Source of the DNA: Halosimplex pelagicum
GTDB taxonomy: Archaea > Halobacteriota > Halobacteria > Halobacteriales > Haloarculaceae
Reading direction: 5' to 3'
Length of the DNA: 64,000 nt
Assembly: GCF_013415905.1 (NCBI RefSeq)
Contig: NZ_CP058909.1
Coordinates: forward strand, 1,116,001-1,180,000
The position numbers were made by a program, and so were the translations under genes. Shown piece by piece: positions 16,863-25,599 of this stretch. Position 1 is the stretch's first letter, and the number at the start of each line of letters is the position of its first letter. The notes under the pieces were generated by a model that worked only from the letters and a program-made list of their open reading frames with translations, made no database searches and was not told the DNA's origin.

Positions 16863-18272
16863 ATGGGACGGAAAAACGTTCTCTGGATAACGCTGGAAAG
16901 CACTCGTGCGGACCACACCTCCGTGAACGGATACGACCGGGACACGACGCCGAACCTCCGCCGCATCGCCGAGCGCCCGACAGCTCGGTCGTTCGACCGC
17001 TGTTTCTCCCACGGGATCTGGACCCGGTCGGTCAGCGCTTCGATCCTCACGGGGACGTACCCGACCCACCACGGTGCGGGGATGACCAACAAGTCGATCC
17101 CCGACTCGCTCGCGACCGTCCCCGAACTCCTCGGGGCGGTCGGGTATCAGACAGTCGGGATCTCCCCGAACGCGAACCTGAGCGAGGCGACCGGTCTCGA
17201 CCGCGGGTTCGATGACTTCGTCTGGATAGACAAGTCCCGCCTCGTCGAGAACGTCGGCGTCCGAACGCTCGCGAAGTACGCACTGAACCTTAGACGCCAC
17301 GGCGGCGGCCTGACGCTGGACACGCGAAAACACAATACGGGGTACATGGAGACCGACGTGGCGAAGCGGTGGCTGCGCCACAACGGCGGCGACGACGACC
17401 CGTTTTTCATGTACCTCCACTGCGGCGTCCCCCACCACCCGTACTACCCGCCGCGCCCCGATTTACTCGAAGAGGCCGCACGACACGACGTGGACCCGGA
17501 GACGGCCGGCGAACTGGCGCTCAGCCACCACGCGGACCTCGACGAGCACGTGGCCAGCGGGCTGCCGTACTCCGGCGAGGAGTGGGAGCTCCTCACTGGC
17601 CTGTACGACGCGAGCATCGAGTACGCCGACCGACTGGTCGGCCATCTCGCGTCGTATCTCGAACGGCAGGGACTGACCGACACCGTTCTGGTCGTCACCG
17701 CGGACCACGGGGAACTGCTCGGCGAGAAGGGGCTGCTCGGACACAAGGTCGGCGTTCACGACGCGGTCTCGCACGTTCCGATGGTCGTCGACGGGCTCGA
17801 CGCGGCCCTCGACTACCGCGGCGAGATCGTTCAGCACGTCGACGTGATGGGGACGCTCCTCGACGCCGCCGGTGCGGATACGAGCCAGTTTCAGGGCGTC
17901 GACCTCCGAAGCGGCGAGCGGTCCCACGCGGTCATCCAGCGCGGGGGCGAGCGCTGCCGTCGCGTGCTCGACCAGTGTCTCGACCACGACCCCGGCTTCG
18001 ACGCCGACCGCTACCATCAGTCGACGCTCACCGCTCTCAGGACCCAGTCGTTCAAGTACTTGCACAGCGACGACCGCACGGAGCTGTTCGCCCCTCCGGA
18101 CGAAGAAACCGATGTCAGCGACGAGTTCCCGGCGGTCGCGGAGGACCTCCAGACGGCGGTCATTACGTTCCTCGACGGCGACGGCGCACCGCTTGACGAG
18201 GGCCACGAGGACGACGCCCTCTCTGAAGCCGCGCGCGACCAACTCGCAGACATGGGGTACCTCGTGGAGTGA
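16863..18272 (+). CDS. sulfatase-fold (alkaline phosphatase superfamily) enzyme, Thr nucleophile position
   Basis: A 469-residue protein. Metal site motifs are LWITLESTRADHTSVNGYD at the N-terminus and VVTADHGELLGEKGLLGHK near residue 277. The catalytic loop reads WTRSVSASILTGTYP, with Thr at the position of the sulfatase Cys/Ser and no C-x-P-x-R. As with the 6999 gene, this argues against formylglycine chemistry and for a phosphotransferase- or phosphatase-type reaction. The C-terminus is LADMGYLVE. No signal peptide or membrane segment is visible, so it is probably cytoplasmic. It stands alone behind its own promoter element. Confidence 0.8.
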   Translation: MGRKNVLWITLESTRADHTSVNGYDRDTTPNLRRIAERPTARSFDRCFSHGIWTRSVSASILTGTYPTHHGAGMTNKSIPDSLATVPELLGAVGYQTVGISPNANLSEATGLDRGFDDFVWIDKSRLVENVGVRTLAKYALNLRRHGGGLTLDTRKHNTGYMETDVAKRWLRHNGGDDDPFFMYLHCGVPHHPYYPPRPDLLEEAARHDVDPETAGELALSHHADLDEHVASGLPYSGEEWELLTGLYDASIEYADRLVGHLASYLERQGLTDTVLVVTADHGELLGEKGLLGHKVGVHDAVSHVPMVVDGLDAALDYRGEIVQHVDVMGTLLDAAGADTSQFQGVDLRSGERSHAVIQRGGERCRRVLDQCLDHDPGFDADRYHQSTLTALRTQSFKYLHSDDRTELFAPPDEETDVSDEFPAVAEDLQTAVITFLDGDGAPLDEGHEDDALSEAARDQLADMGYLVE

Positions 18273-18376
18273 GCCGGACTGCTGGCGAGAACGGTGAGGC
18301 GGCGCCGCGCCCGGTCCGAGCGGACGGCGCGCTCGCCGGAACACCCGCGGAGCGACGCTCCGGGGGTATACGCTCA

Positions 18377-18383
18377 ATAACAA
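18377..18383 (+). promoter_or_regulatory. ATAACAA promoter-like element upstream of the flippase gene
   Basis: CAATAACAAAGC context, about 142 bp before the ATG at 18522. If it is a promoter, the transcript has a leader of roughly 110 bases. No in-frame start nearer to it stays open. Confidence 0.3.
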
Positions 18384-18521
18384 AGCGGATACTGCGGAAA
18401 CGTGGGATGACTCCGTGATACCGACTGCCCAACCGCCCCGGCGGTCCGCGCCGCCGACGGCGTCTGGCGAGGGGGAGCGACCGCCGAGACAGACCGACGC
18501 GTCGCGACCTGTCTGGACGCG

Positions 18522-20039
18522 ATGAGCGCCGACGAGGACCTCTCTCGGCTCCTTTCGAGCGCGGTGCTCGTGTTCGTCGGAATGCTGTTCGGTTCGTTCT
18601 CGAAGCTCCTGGAACGCGTCGTCATCGCCAACTGGGTGACCGTGGACGCGTACGGGGAGGTGTCGGTCGCGCTCGCGATCGTGAACATCTCCGTCGCGCT
18701 GACCCTCCTCGGGTTCAACCAGGGGATCCCCCGATACGTCTCGCGGTTCGACGACGAGCGGGACCTGCGTGGCGTCTGGCTGTCCGGGTTGCTCGCGGGC
18801 GGCGTCATGGCGACCATCGCGGCGCTCCTCCTGTATTTCAACCTCGGCTTCGTGACCGACCGCCTGTTCGAGAGCGCGGGGTCGAAGCGGTTGCTCGCCG
18901 TCTTCGCGGTCTGTATCCCGCTGATCGTCGGGTTGCGGGTCGGGGTCGGAGCGATCCGCGGCTTCGAGAACACCGTCTATCGCACCTACGCCCGCGACCT
19001 GCTGTACAACGGCCTCCGACTGGCCGTCATGGTCGCGCTGCTCGCGGCCGGATGGGGCGTTATCGCCGCCGGGTACGCCTACCTCGCGGCGGCGGCGGTG
19101 TCGTTCGTGGCCGTCCACGTCCTGTTGAACCGGCTGCTCCCGCTGTCGGGCGACTTCCAGCTGCACACGCGGAAGCTCGTCGTCTTCTCGACGCCGCTGG
19201 TCGTCTCGACGATCATCTCGATCCTCCTGATGGAGACGGACACCCTGATGCTGGGGTACTTCCGCAGCCCCGAGTCGGTCGCGCTGTACGGCGCGGCGTT
19301 CCCGCTCGCGCGCGGGATTCCCGTCGTCATGGGTGCGTTCGGCTACCTGTACTTCCCGTTGGCCTCGCGGCTCGACACCGAGGACGAGCACGAGGAGATC
19401 GACGCGGTCTACAAACTGACGACCAAGTGGGGGTTCCTCGCGATGTTCCCGCTCTTTCTCACCTTCTTCGCGTTCCCGGGCGACGTGATCCGTATCGTCT
19501 TCGGGTCGGAGTACTCGGGAGCGAAGACCGCCCTGTCGATCCTCGCGACGGGCTTTTTCGCCCGGGGCGCGTTCGGCCGCAACGGCGACACCATCTCCGC
19601 GCTCGGTCACCCCAGGTACGTGTTCGTCGCGAACGTCACCGCCTACGTCGTCAACTTCGGGCTGAACCTCGTGTTGATCCCGCGGTTCGGGTTCGTCGGT
19701 GCCGCCGTCACCTCCGCGATCGCCTCGGTCGTCCTGAACGGCGTGCTCTACGGAGTCCTCCGGTTGCGGTTCGGGATCTCGCCGTTCTCGCGCTGGACGA
19801 TCCGGACCTACGCGGTCCTTCTCGGTGGCGTCCTCCCCGGCGTGCTCGCCCTCTCGCGGCACGTCTCGCTGACGCTCGCGACGCTTCCGCTGTTCGCGGT
19901 CGGCGTCGGACTCGTCTCGGTCGCCGCGCTGGTCGTTACCGGTTGCCTCCAGCCGGAAGACCGGATCCCGATCCGGCTCGTCGAGTCGAAACTCGGTATC
20001 GAGACCTCCATCATCGCCCGCTACGTCCCGGAGTCCTGA
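18522..20039 (+). CDS. polysaccharide flippase, Wzx/MOP superfamily
   Basis: A 505-residue integral membrane protein with about 14 hydrophobic segments, the size and topology of Wzx/RfbX-type flippases that move lipid-linked oligosaccharides across the membrane. The second segment region (VSVALAIVNISVALTLLGFNQGIPRYVSR) is typical of the family. It is the only flippase of this type in the window, so it is the probable exporter for repeat units made by the island glycosyltransferases. It converges with the GT4 gene at 20148. No odd features. Confidence 0.88.
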   Translation: MSADEDLSRLLSSAVLVFVGMLFGSFSKLLERVVIANWVTVDAYGEVSVALAIVNISVALTLLGFNQGIPRYVSRFDDERDLRGVWLSGLLAGGVMATIAALLLYFNLGFVTDRLFESAGSKRLLAVFAVCIPLIVGLRVGVGAIRGFENTVYRTYARDLLYNGLRLAVMVALLAAGWGVIAAGYAYLAAAAVSFVAVHVLLNRLLPLSGDFQLHTRKLVVFSTPLVVSTIISILLMETDTLMLGYFRSPESVALYGAAFPLARGIPVVMGAFGYLYFPLASRLDTEDEHEEIDAVYKLTTKWGFLAMFPLFLTFFAFPGDVIRIVFGSEYSGAKTALSILATGFFARGAFGRNGDTISALGHPRYVFVANVTAYVVNFGLNLVLIPRFGFVGAAVTSAIASVVLNGVLYGVLRLRFGISPFSRWTIRTYAVLLGGVLPGVLALSRHVSLTLATLPLFAVGVGLVSVAALVVTGCLQPEDRIPIRLVESKLGIETSIIARYVPES

Positions 20040-20147
20040 CGACCGACTGGTCGCCGTTCGCTCGGCCCAGTCGCCGGCCGCTCGGGTCGTCCGCGACCGT
20101 CCGGTCCCGGTGTCGCCGTCCGATGACCCCGTTCCCCGGCAGGGGAG

Positions 20148-21317
20148 CTAGCGCGCGTAGGAGTGGTACGCAGAGACGAGTTCGTCGATCACGCGATCCC
20201 AGGAGTAGCGGTCTTCAACGGCGGTCCGGCAGTTGGCGCCCATCGCTCGGCGTCGTTCCGCGTCGGTCGCGAGCGTCTCAAGCGCGTCCGCGAGGCCGGC
20301 CACGTCGCCGGGGTCGACCAGCAGGCCGGTGTCCCGGTCAATGACCTCCGGGATCGAGCCGACCGCGGTCGAGACGACCGCGTTCCCGCCGGCCATCCCT
20401 TCGAGCATCGCGATCGGGAGCCCCTCGGCGTAGGTCGGTAACACGAAGATCGAGCCCTCGCCGAGCAGCTCCCGCTTGCGCTGCTCTGACACGTAGCCCA
20501 GGTAGGACACCTCGTCGTGCTCGGCGGACAGGCGCTCGACCTCGTCGGCCAGCGGACCGTCACCGGCGATCGAGACGCGGATCCCGTCCCGGCGTTCGAG
20601 GACTGCTTCGACCGCGCCGACGAGCTCGCTGACCCCCTTCCGCTCGACGAGGTTCGAGACGAACACGACGTGGGGCGTCCCGTCGTCACCGGCCGCGTCG
20701 TCGGGGTATTCTTCCGGGTCGACGGCGTTGGGGAGCACCCGGACTTTCCCGCGGTCGGTCCGCCGAGCGACGACGTCGCGCCAGTACTCGGAGAGGACTA
20801 TCACCTCGTCGGCGGCGGCGAACACGCGGTCCTGGAGGGCCGCGACGGCCCGCGAGTCCGTCGTGACGAACTCGTCGAACGACGACCCGTGGACGTGAAC
20901 GACGACCGCGCTCCGCCAGATGTACTTCGCGAACAGCACGTAGACGGCAGCCCGGTAGAACGAGAAGCGGTGGGAGGTGTGGACGTGGGTGACGTCCGGC
21001 CGCGACCGAAACGGGAACCGGAGCGCCGCGAGCGCGCCGAGCAGGACCCCTTCGAGCGGACGCGTGAAGCCGCTGTCCGTGGGCGGCATCCCCATGTCGT
21101 GGGTCGTCACCGAGAGCTCGTCGGGGAGCCGCGCTACCTGGCCGTCGATGTACTGGTGGACGCCGCCGCCCCCGAACGTCCCGACGACGAGCACGCTGAG
21201 CCCCGCGACCACGTCGTTGTCGACATCTCGGTCGGGACCGGTTTCGCGGGACTCGGCGTCGCTCCCCGCCCCCGTCGCGGTCGGCGACTCGCTCCCCGCG
21301 TCTGCGGACGCGCTCAT
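20148..21317 (-). CDS. GT4 family glycosyltransferase
   Basis: A 389-residue GT-B glycosyltransferase. The N-terminal domain begins LSVLVVGTFGGGGVHQYIDG and contains THVHTSHRFSFY and VVVHVHGSSFDEF. The C-terminal domain has the GT4 donor-binding features FVSNLVERKGVSELVGA and LPTYAEGLPIAMLEGMAGG. The frame is open upstream to 21611, but that extension is low-complexity and overlaps the next gene, so the ATG at 21317 is used; a 64-codon frame (21508-21314) overlaps it by four bases. Retaining transfer of a nucleotide sugar in the cytoplasm is expected; sugar unknown. Confidence 0.88.
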   Translation of the reverse strand: MSASADAGSESPTATGAGSDAESRETGPDRDVDNDVVAGLSVLVVGTFGGGGVHQYIDGQVARLPDELSVTTHDMGMPPTDSGFTRPLEGVLLGALAALRFPFRSRPDVTHVHTSHRFSFYRAAVYVLFAKYIWRSAVVVHVHGSSFDEFVTTDSRAVAALQDRVFAAADEVIVLSEYWRDVVARRTDRGKVRVLPNAVDPEEYPDDAAGDDGTPHVVFVSNLVERKGVSELVGAVEAVLERRDGIRVSIAGDGPLADEVERLSAEHDEVSYLGYVSEQRKRELLGEGSIFVLPTYAEGLPIAMLEGMAGGNAVVSTAVGSIPEVIDRDTGLLVDPGDVAGLADALETLATDAERRRAMGANCRTAVEDRYSWDRVIDELVSAYHSYAR

Positions 21318-21540
21318 CGTCCCGGCCGTCCGGTCCGGGACGCTGCGGCCGTCGCGCCTCGGCTCCGAAGCGTCTGGTCCGTCGCCGTTCGGATACCGGC
21401 CGTCGCACCCGGCCCCGGGTCGCGTGCGGTATGGTCGCGGTCGGCCGCGTGGGGCCGGGATCGGCCGTCTGTGCGTTCGGTCCGTCGGATCGCTCGGGTC
21501 TCCACCATTGCAGGCTCGGCTCGGGCCGTGGCGGTGTTTG
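21318..21540 (-). other. leader of the GT4 gene with possible small frame
   Basis: Between the DUF1616 stop and the GT4 start. A minus-strand ATG at 21508 opens 64 codons whose TGA overlaps the GT4 ATG (ATGA). An ATAACAAA box lies 33 bp before that ATG. The peptide (start MVETRAIRRTERTDG) has the Arg/Thr/Ser-rich look of a shadow frame, so it may be untranslated leader. Confidence 0.3.
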
Positions 21541-21544
21541 TTAT
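21537..21544 (-). promoter_or_regulatory. ATAACAAA element overlapping the DUF1616 stop codon
   Basis: The minus-strand sequence GCATAACAAACACC contains both the TAA stop of the DUF1616 gene and a copy of the island promoter-like element, so the GT4 gene could have its own promoter within an otherwise continuous transcript. Confidence 0.35.
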
Positions 21545-22623
21545 GCGTCGCCTTCCCTCGTCGAACTGACGGTGGCGTTGGGCCCCGTCGCGGCTGTCTC
21601 TGGCTCGACACCGACCCAGAGGTACGCGTGTTCGGCGGCGGACTCGACGGTGGGTTCGGACGGCGGCGCTCCCTTATAGAGGAGGTAGGTGAGGCGGAGC
21701 CGCTCGCCGGTCAGTTCGGGGGTGACCGTGTGAGAGCGGAACCAGCTCTCACCTGCCGGTATCGACCGGTCGAACCGAGCCACCTGCTGCTGGTCGGTGA
21801 CCGCGAATCCGTCGCCGGACTCGTCGAGTTGCTGCAACCGAGCGACCACCGTGTAGGCGACCGTGCGGCCCTCGCTGTTCTCGACTCCGACGGTCAGCTC
21901 CGCCGGTTCACCCCGCGTGAGGTTCTCGGGGTAGTCGCTCGCTGCGTACGACCCGGTCTGGTTCCCGGTCACCACCAGCAGCGTCGTGCTCGTGTCCGCT
22001 GAACGCGGGACCACCAGCCCGTAGCTGAACGCCCCGACGGCGAGGACCACTGCGATCGCGAGCGCGACGTTGACCAGCGCGACGCTCGCGGAATCGGCGC
22101 CGAACACGCTCTCGCTCGCGGTCTCGACCCACCCTTTCACCGGGACGCGAAACCGGTCCTCGGGCGGCAGCCGCTGGCGGCGCACCGCACCGACGAGGAG
22201 CGCGACCGCCGTAACTCCTCCCAGCGCGCCCACGACGGCGTCGAACCCCAAGCCGATCCCGGCCACCCCGAGCGCCACCCCGATCAGTGGGAGGACCGCG
22301 ATCGAGACGGCGAACGACAGGGCCGCGCGCTCGACGAGCGTGACCCGCGCCGCCGCTCCCTGCCAGTCGAGCACGCTCGACGAGCGCGCGGTTTCGGTCG
22401 CGGCATCGCACGCTCGCGGGAACAGCGCGGTGACGACGGCGTACCCGGGGAGCAACAGCAACAGCGGGAGTCCGAGAACGGCGACGAGCGGTTCTGGGGG
22501 AGTCGCGAACAGCAACACGCCGACCGTCGCGGCGAGATAGACGAGTTCCAGCGCGACGGCGATGGGGTACCGCTGAGAGTACTCCCCGAACTTTCCGAGC
22601 AGAGACGACATCTGTTCTGTCAT
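21541..22623 (-). CDS. DUF1616 family membrane protein
   Basis: A 360-residue protein. Four hydrophobic segments lie at about residues 20-70 and 95-145, a further one near 195-215, then an extracytoplasmic C-terminal domain of about 140 residues with NQTG and NLTR sequons. This is the layout of archaeal DUF1616 proteins, which often occur in polysaccharide and S-layer-glycan clusters; the function is unknown. The beta-rich outside domain (TTLLVVTGNQTGSY, ELTVGVENSEGRTVAYTVV) resembles an Ig-like fold. It lies upstream of the GT4 gene on the same strand. An AATAATTATT box at 22671-22680 is a likely promoter. Confidence 0.8.
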   Translation of the reverse strand: MTEQMSSLLGKFGEYSQRYPIAVALELVYLAATVGVLLFATPPEPLVAVLGLPLLLLLPGYAVVTALFPRACDAATETARSSSVLDWQGAAARVTLVERAALSFAVSIAVLPLIGVALGVAGIGLGFDAVVGALGGVTAVALLVGAVRRQRLPPEDRFRVPVKGWVETASESVFGADSASVALVNVALAIAVVLAVGAFSYGLVVPRSADTSTTLLVVTGNQTGSYAASDYPENLTRGEPAELTVGVENSEGRTVAYTVVARLQQLDESGDGFAVTDQQQVARFDRSIPAGESWFRSHTVTPELTGERLRLTYLLYKGAPPSEPTVESAAEHAYLWVGVEPETAATGPNATVSSTREGDA

Positions 22624-22828
22624 TGATCGAAACGGCTCCGTCGGGTATCTCCAGCAACCGATAGCCGTTCAATAATTATTTGCCGGATAACCGCCCGCTC
22701 GCCCACCCCACGACCGGCTCGGACGCGGTCTATCCGGAGGTTCCGCTTCGCCGCTCGTCCGGCGGAGAGGGTCTCCGCGATGCGGGGTCGGTCGGTCACC
22801 CGCGAGGGGCGACCGGTCGCAGCGCGAG

Positions 22829-24079
22829 TCAGCGGCCGATCCCCGATGGGTCGGTCCCCGCGAGGCGCGCGTCGAGATATTCGCTCATCGCGTAGGCCAT
22901 CCACGCCTGGCACCACCGCATCAGCACGACCCGCTTGGTGAACCACCGCTCCCCGCGGAAGTAGAAGGCCCCGTCGCCCGCGTAGAGGTTCTCCAAGGTC
23001 CACTGGAGGATCCGCCGCGCGAACGCGAGATCGCCCGCGTACGTGAACACGAGGATCCCCTGCGAACTCGCGTGAACGTCGCGTGGGTACCGGGTCTCCT
23101 CGTCGAAGTTCGGTGCGCCCGTCGACTCGAACAGCTCGGTCCGGTAGAACTCCAGGGCCGTTTCGAGACACCGGTCGTATCGGTCGTCGCCGGTCACCGC
23201 CCGGTACCGCTGGAAGCTCTCGATGATGAACCCGTTGTGGTGGTTGTCCATCGAGAGATGCGACGCCTCCGGCGGGTCACGGTACATCCAACCGCCGCGG
23301 TCCGTCTGCAGATCCGCGACGTGGTCAAGCAGCTCGCGCGCGCGGTCGCGAAACCGGTCTTCGTCGAAGTGCGCGTAGAGCTCGGCGAACATCCGCGCGC
23401 AGACCGCGCCGGCGTTGATCGTGTAGTAGTCCTCCTCGTGTTTGGTGTGGTAGTCGATCACCGCGCCGCGGTCGTCGCCGACGGGGCGGTAGTTCAGGTT
23501 CTCGGTCACGAACGCCGCCGCGCTGCGGACGGTTTCGGCGTAGTCGGCGTCGTAGTCGGCCGCGCGGAGCAGCGCCACGACGCCGAAGGCGGTGTTGATC
23601 ACGTCCGGCTGGCCGGGCCGTCCTAGACCGTCGAGGTGCTGGATCGGATGCGGGTAGCCGGCGCAGAACCCACCGTACCCTTTCAGGCGGTTGGCGACGA
23701 GCCAGTCGGCGAGCGACTGCGCCTCGGCGTCGTAGTCGACGGCGGGCCGCTCGCTCGTCGCGTTGCTGTCGGCGAGGAGCCGAGCGGCCGTCTGGTTCGC
23801 CATCGCGAACAGCGCCGCCCCCTGGTAGTTGCGCCGCTGTCGCACCCCGAGTAGCGGGCGCACGTTGACCGGCGACCGCTTGGCAGCCTCCTGAAAGGCG
23901 ATGTTGAGCCACTTGTGGGAGACCGGTAACGCCTCCAGCAATCGGCTGTCCATCCCGTCGCCGTAGTCCCACCCGGTGTACTCCCGGGTGCGGGCGTAAG
24001 CCATGGTCTGCTCGAACCGTTCGAACACGAGTCGGTCGTCGGGCGTGACTTCGCCGCGTGCGTCCAGTAGGTGTGACAT
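22829..24079 (-). CDS. alpha/alpha-barrel (six-hairpin-like) protein of haloarchaeal polysaccharide clusters
   Basis: A 416-residue soluble protein made of paired helices with aromatic- and Gly-rich turns, such as LKGYGGFCAGYPHP, DVINTAFGVVALLRA, QTDRGGWMYRD, MDNHHNGFIIESFQRY and HASSQGILVF. This is the pattern of alpha/alpha toroid enzymes (glycoside hydrolases, uronate lyases, prenyltransferase-like folds). Relatives in databases sometimes carry a misleading transporter name; no membrane segment is present here. A glycan-degrading or trimming role is inferred only from the fold and context. Confidence 0.55.
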   Translation of the reverse strand: MSHLLDARGEVTPDDRLVFERFEQTMAYARTREYTGWDYGDGMDSRLLEALPVSHKWLNIAFQEAAKRSPVNVRPLLGVRQRRNYQGAALFAMANQTAARLLADSNATSERPAVDYDAEAQSLADWLVANRLKGYGGFCAGYPHPIQHLDGLGRPGQPDVINTAFGVVALLRAADYDADYAETVRSAAAFVTENLNYRPVGDDRGAVIDYHTKHEEDYYTINAGAVCARMFAELYAHFDEDRFRDRARELLDHVADLQTDRGGWMYRDPPEASHLSMDNHHNGFIIESFQRYRAVTGDDRYDRCLETALEFYRTELFESTGAPNFDEETRYPRDVHASSQGILVFTYAGDLAFARRILQWTLENLYAGDGAFYFRGERWFTKRVVLMRWCQAWMAYAMSEYLDARLAGTDPSGIGR

Positions 24080-24288
24080 TGTGAGGAGATCCCCGTCGTC
24101 CGAGGGTGTGACCGCTCCCGCCGACCACCCGGCCGGCGACGGTCCTGTCGGATCGGAGTATCCCGGCAGACACGTTTGAGTATAGGCCGTATACCTCGTT
24201 CGAACCCGTATTTAGCGGGTCTCTGCTGGCCGACAGCTCGATCGGTATCGTACGATTACTTATGAGCGCGACCGCGGGAGCCTACGGC

Positions 24289-25578
24289 ATGGCTACAGGG
24301 AGCGCGTGCGAGACCGACTGGACGACGCCTGGGTCGGTCCTCATCCCGAGCGGACGGAAAATGAAGAGCTACGCCTGCATGCGGTCGCTCGGCCGGCAGG
24401 GGATCCGGACGGTCGTCGCCTCCGAGCACGACCGGATCCCCCACTTCGCCTCGCGGTTCTGCGACGAACGGGTCCGGATCCCGGCGTCGCCGGACGACTT
24501 GCTCGCGTACCGGGACGCGCTGCTCGACCTCGCGAAGCGGCCCGACGTGCGGACGATCGTCCCCGTCCGCGAGTGCGACGTATACCTCTTCGCGCGGTAC
24601 CGCGAGGCGTTCGAGCGGGAGGTCTCGCTCGTTGCGCCCCCGCTGGAGACGCTCGCGAGTGCCCACGACCGACTGCGCCTCGCCGAGGCGGCGGCGGACG
24701 CCGGCGTCCCCGTCCCCGAGACCCGACTGCTCTCCGACGTCGAGGAGTGGGACGCGAACGTCGTGATCAAACCGCGATACAACATCCTTACCGACGCGTA
24801 CCTCGACGACGTTCCGCCCGAGACGGCGCGGGAAGTGAAGAACGTCCGGTTTCTCACCCCGGGCGAGGAGCCCGACACCGCCGAGATCCGCGCGGAGATG
24901 GGTCACGACCCCATCGTTCAGACGTTCGTCCCGCAGGCGGAGAAGTTCCTCTACTGCGCGCTGTGGAACGAGGGCGAACCCGTGGCGACGTATCAGCACC
25001 GCCAGATACGGCAGAACTCCTGGGTCGGCGGCGGCGGGGTCTACCGGGAGTCGACGCACTCGCAGGCGGTCGAAGACGCCGCGCACGACCTCCTGAGCCA
25101 CCTCGACTGGCACGGGTTCGCCTGCGTCGAGTACGTTCGCGACGAGCGGACCGGCGAGTGGAAGTTCCTCGAGATCAACCCGCGGGTCTGGCAGTCGATG
25201 CCCGAGGCGGTTCGAGCCGGGGCCGACTTCCCGTACTACTACTGGCTCTGTGCGCGCGGTCGCCCGGAGGCGGTCGACCACGACTACGAGACGGGCGTCT
25301 CGTCTCACATCGCGTACGGCGAACTCGCCCACCTCAGGAGCGTCCTCGACGACGACTCACCGTTTCTGGACCGTCCGTCGTACGGGGGAACGCTCTGGGA
25401 GATCGCGAAGTCCTGCGTGACCGACCCGCGGTTCGACTACATTCGGCTGGACGACCCCGGGCTCTTCCTGAGCGCGCTCCGCGAGACGCTCTCCTCGGGC
25501 GTGACCAGCAGCCGGGAGTACAACACCGGTGGCATGCACATCCGCGGGTCGCCGGGCGAGCCGGAACAGTCGGACTGA
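24289..25578 (+). CDS. ATP-grasp family ligase
   Basis: About 429 residues. It has an N-terminal Rossmann-like region (SVLIPSGRKMKSYACMRSLG), a central ATP-binding part with VVIKPRYNIL and IVQTFVPQAEKF, and the catalytic metal-binding stretch KFLEINPRVWQSMP near residue 300, whose Glu and Asn bind Mg-ATP. ATP-grasp enzymes join a carboxylate to an amine or thiol through an acyl-phosphate. The partners are unknown; attaching an amino acid to a sugar is plausible here. A TATA-like GATTACTTA lies about 30 bp before the ATG at 24289; the ATG at 24262 would lie on top of it. Confidence 0.8.
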   Translation: MATGSACETDWTTPGSVLIPSGRKMKSYACMRSLGRQGIRTVVASEHDRIPHFASRFCDERVRIPASPDDLLAYRDALLDLAKRPDVRTIVPVRECDVYLFARYREAFEREVSLVAPPLETLASAHDRLRLAEAAADAGVPVPETRLLSDVEEWDANVVIKPRYNILTDAYLDDVPPETAREVKNVRFLTPGEEPDTAEIRAEMGHDPIVQTFVPQAEKFLYCALWNEGEPVATYQHRQIRQNSWVGGGGVYRESTHSQAVEDAAHDLLSHLDWHGFACVEYVRDERTGEWKFLEINPRVWQSMPEAVRAGADFPYYYWLCARGRPEAVDHDYETGVSSHIAYGELAHLRSVLDDDSPFLDRPSYGGTLWEIAKSCVTDPRFDYIRLDDPGLFLSALRETLSSGVTSSREYNTGGMHIRGSPGEPEQSD

Positions 25579-25599
25579 CCTCCGCTCGCCCTCCGGCGG

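Noticed and set aside
17463..19862. Very long open frame on the minus strand (799 codons) and many similar long antisense frames
   Set aside because: They lie opposite well-recognised genes (sulfatase-fold and flippase), are Arg/Pro/Glu-rich and have no domain motifs; high G+C removes stop codons and makes such shadows.
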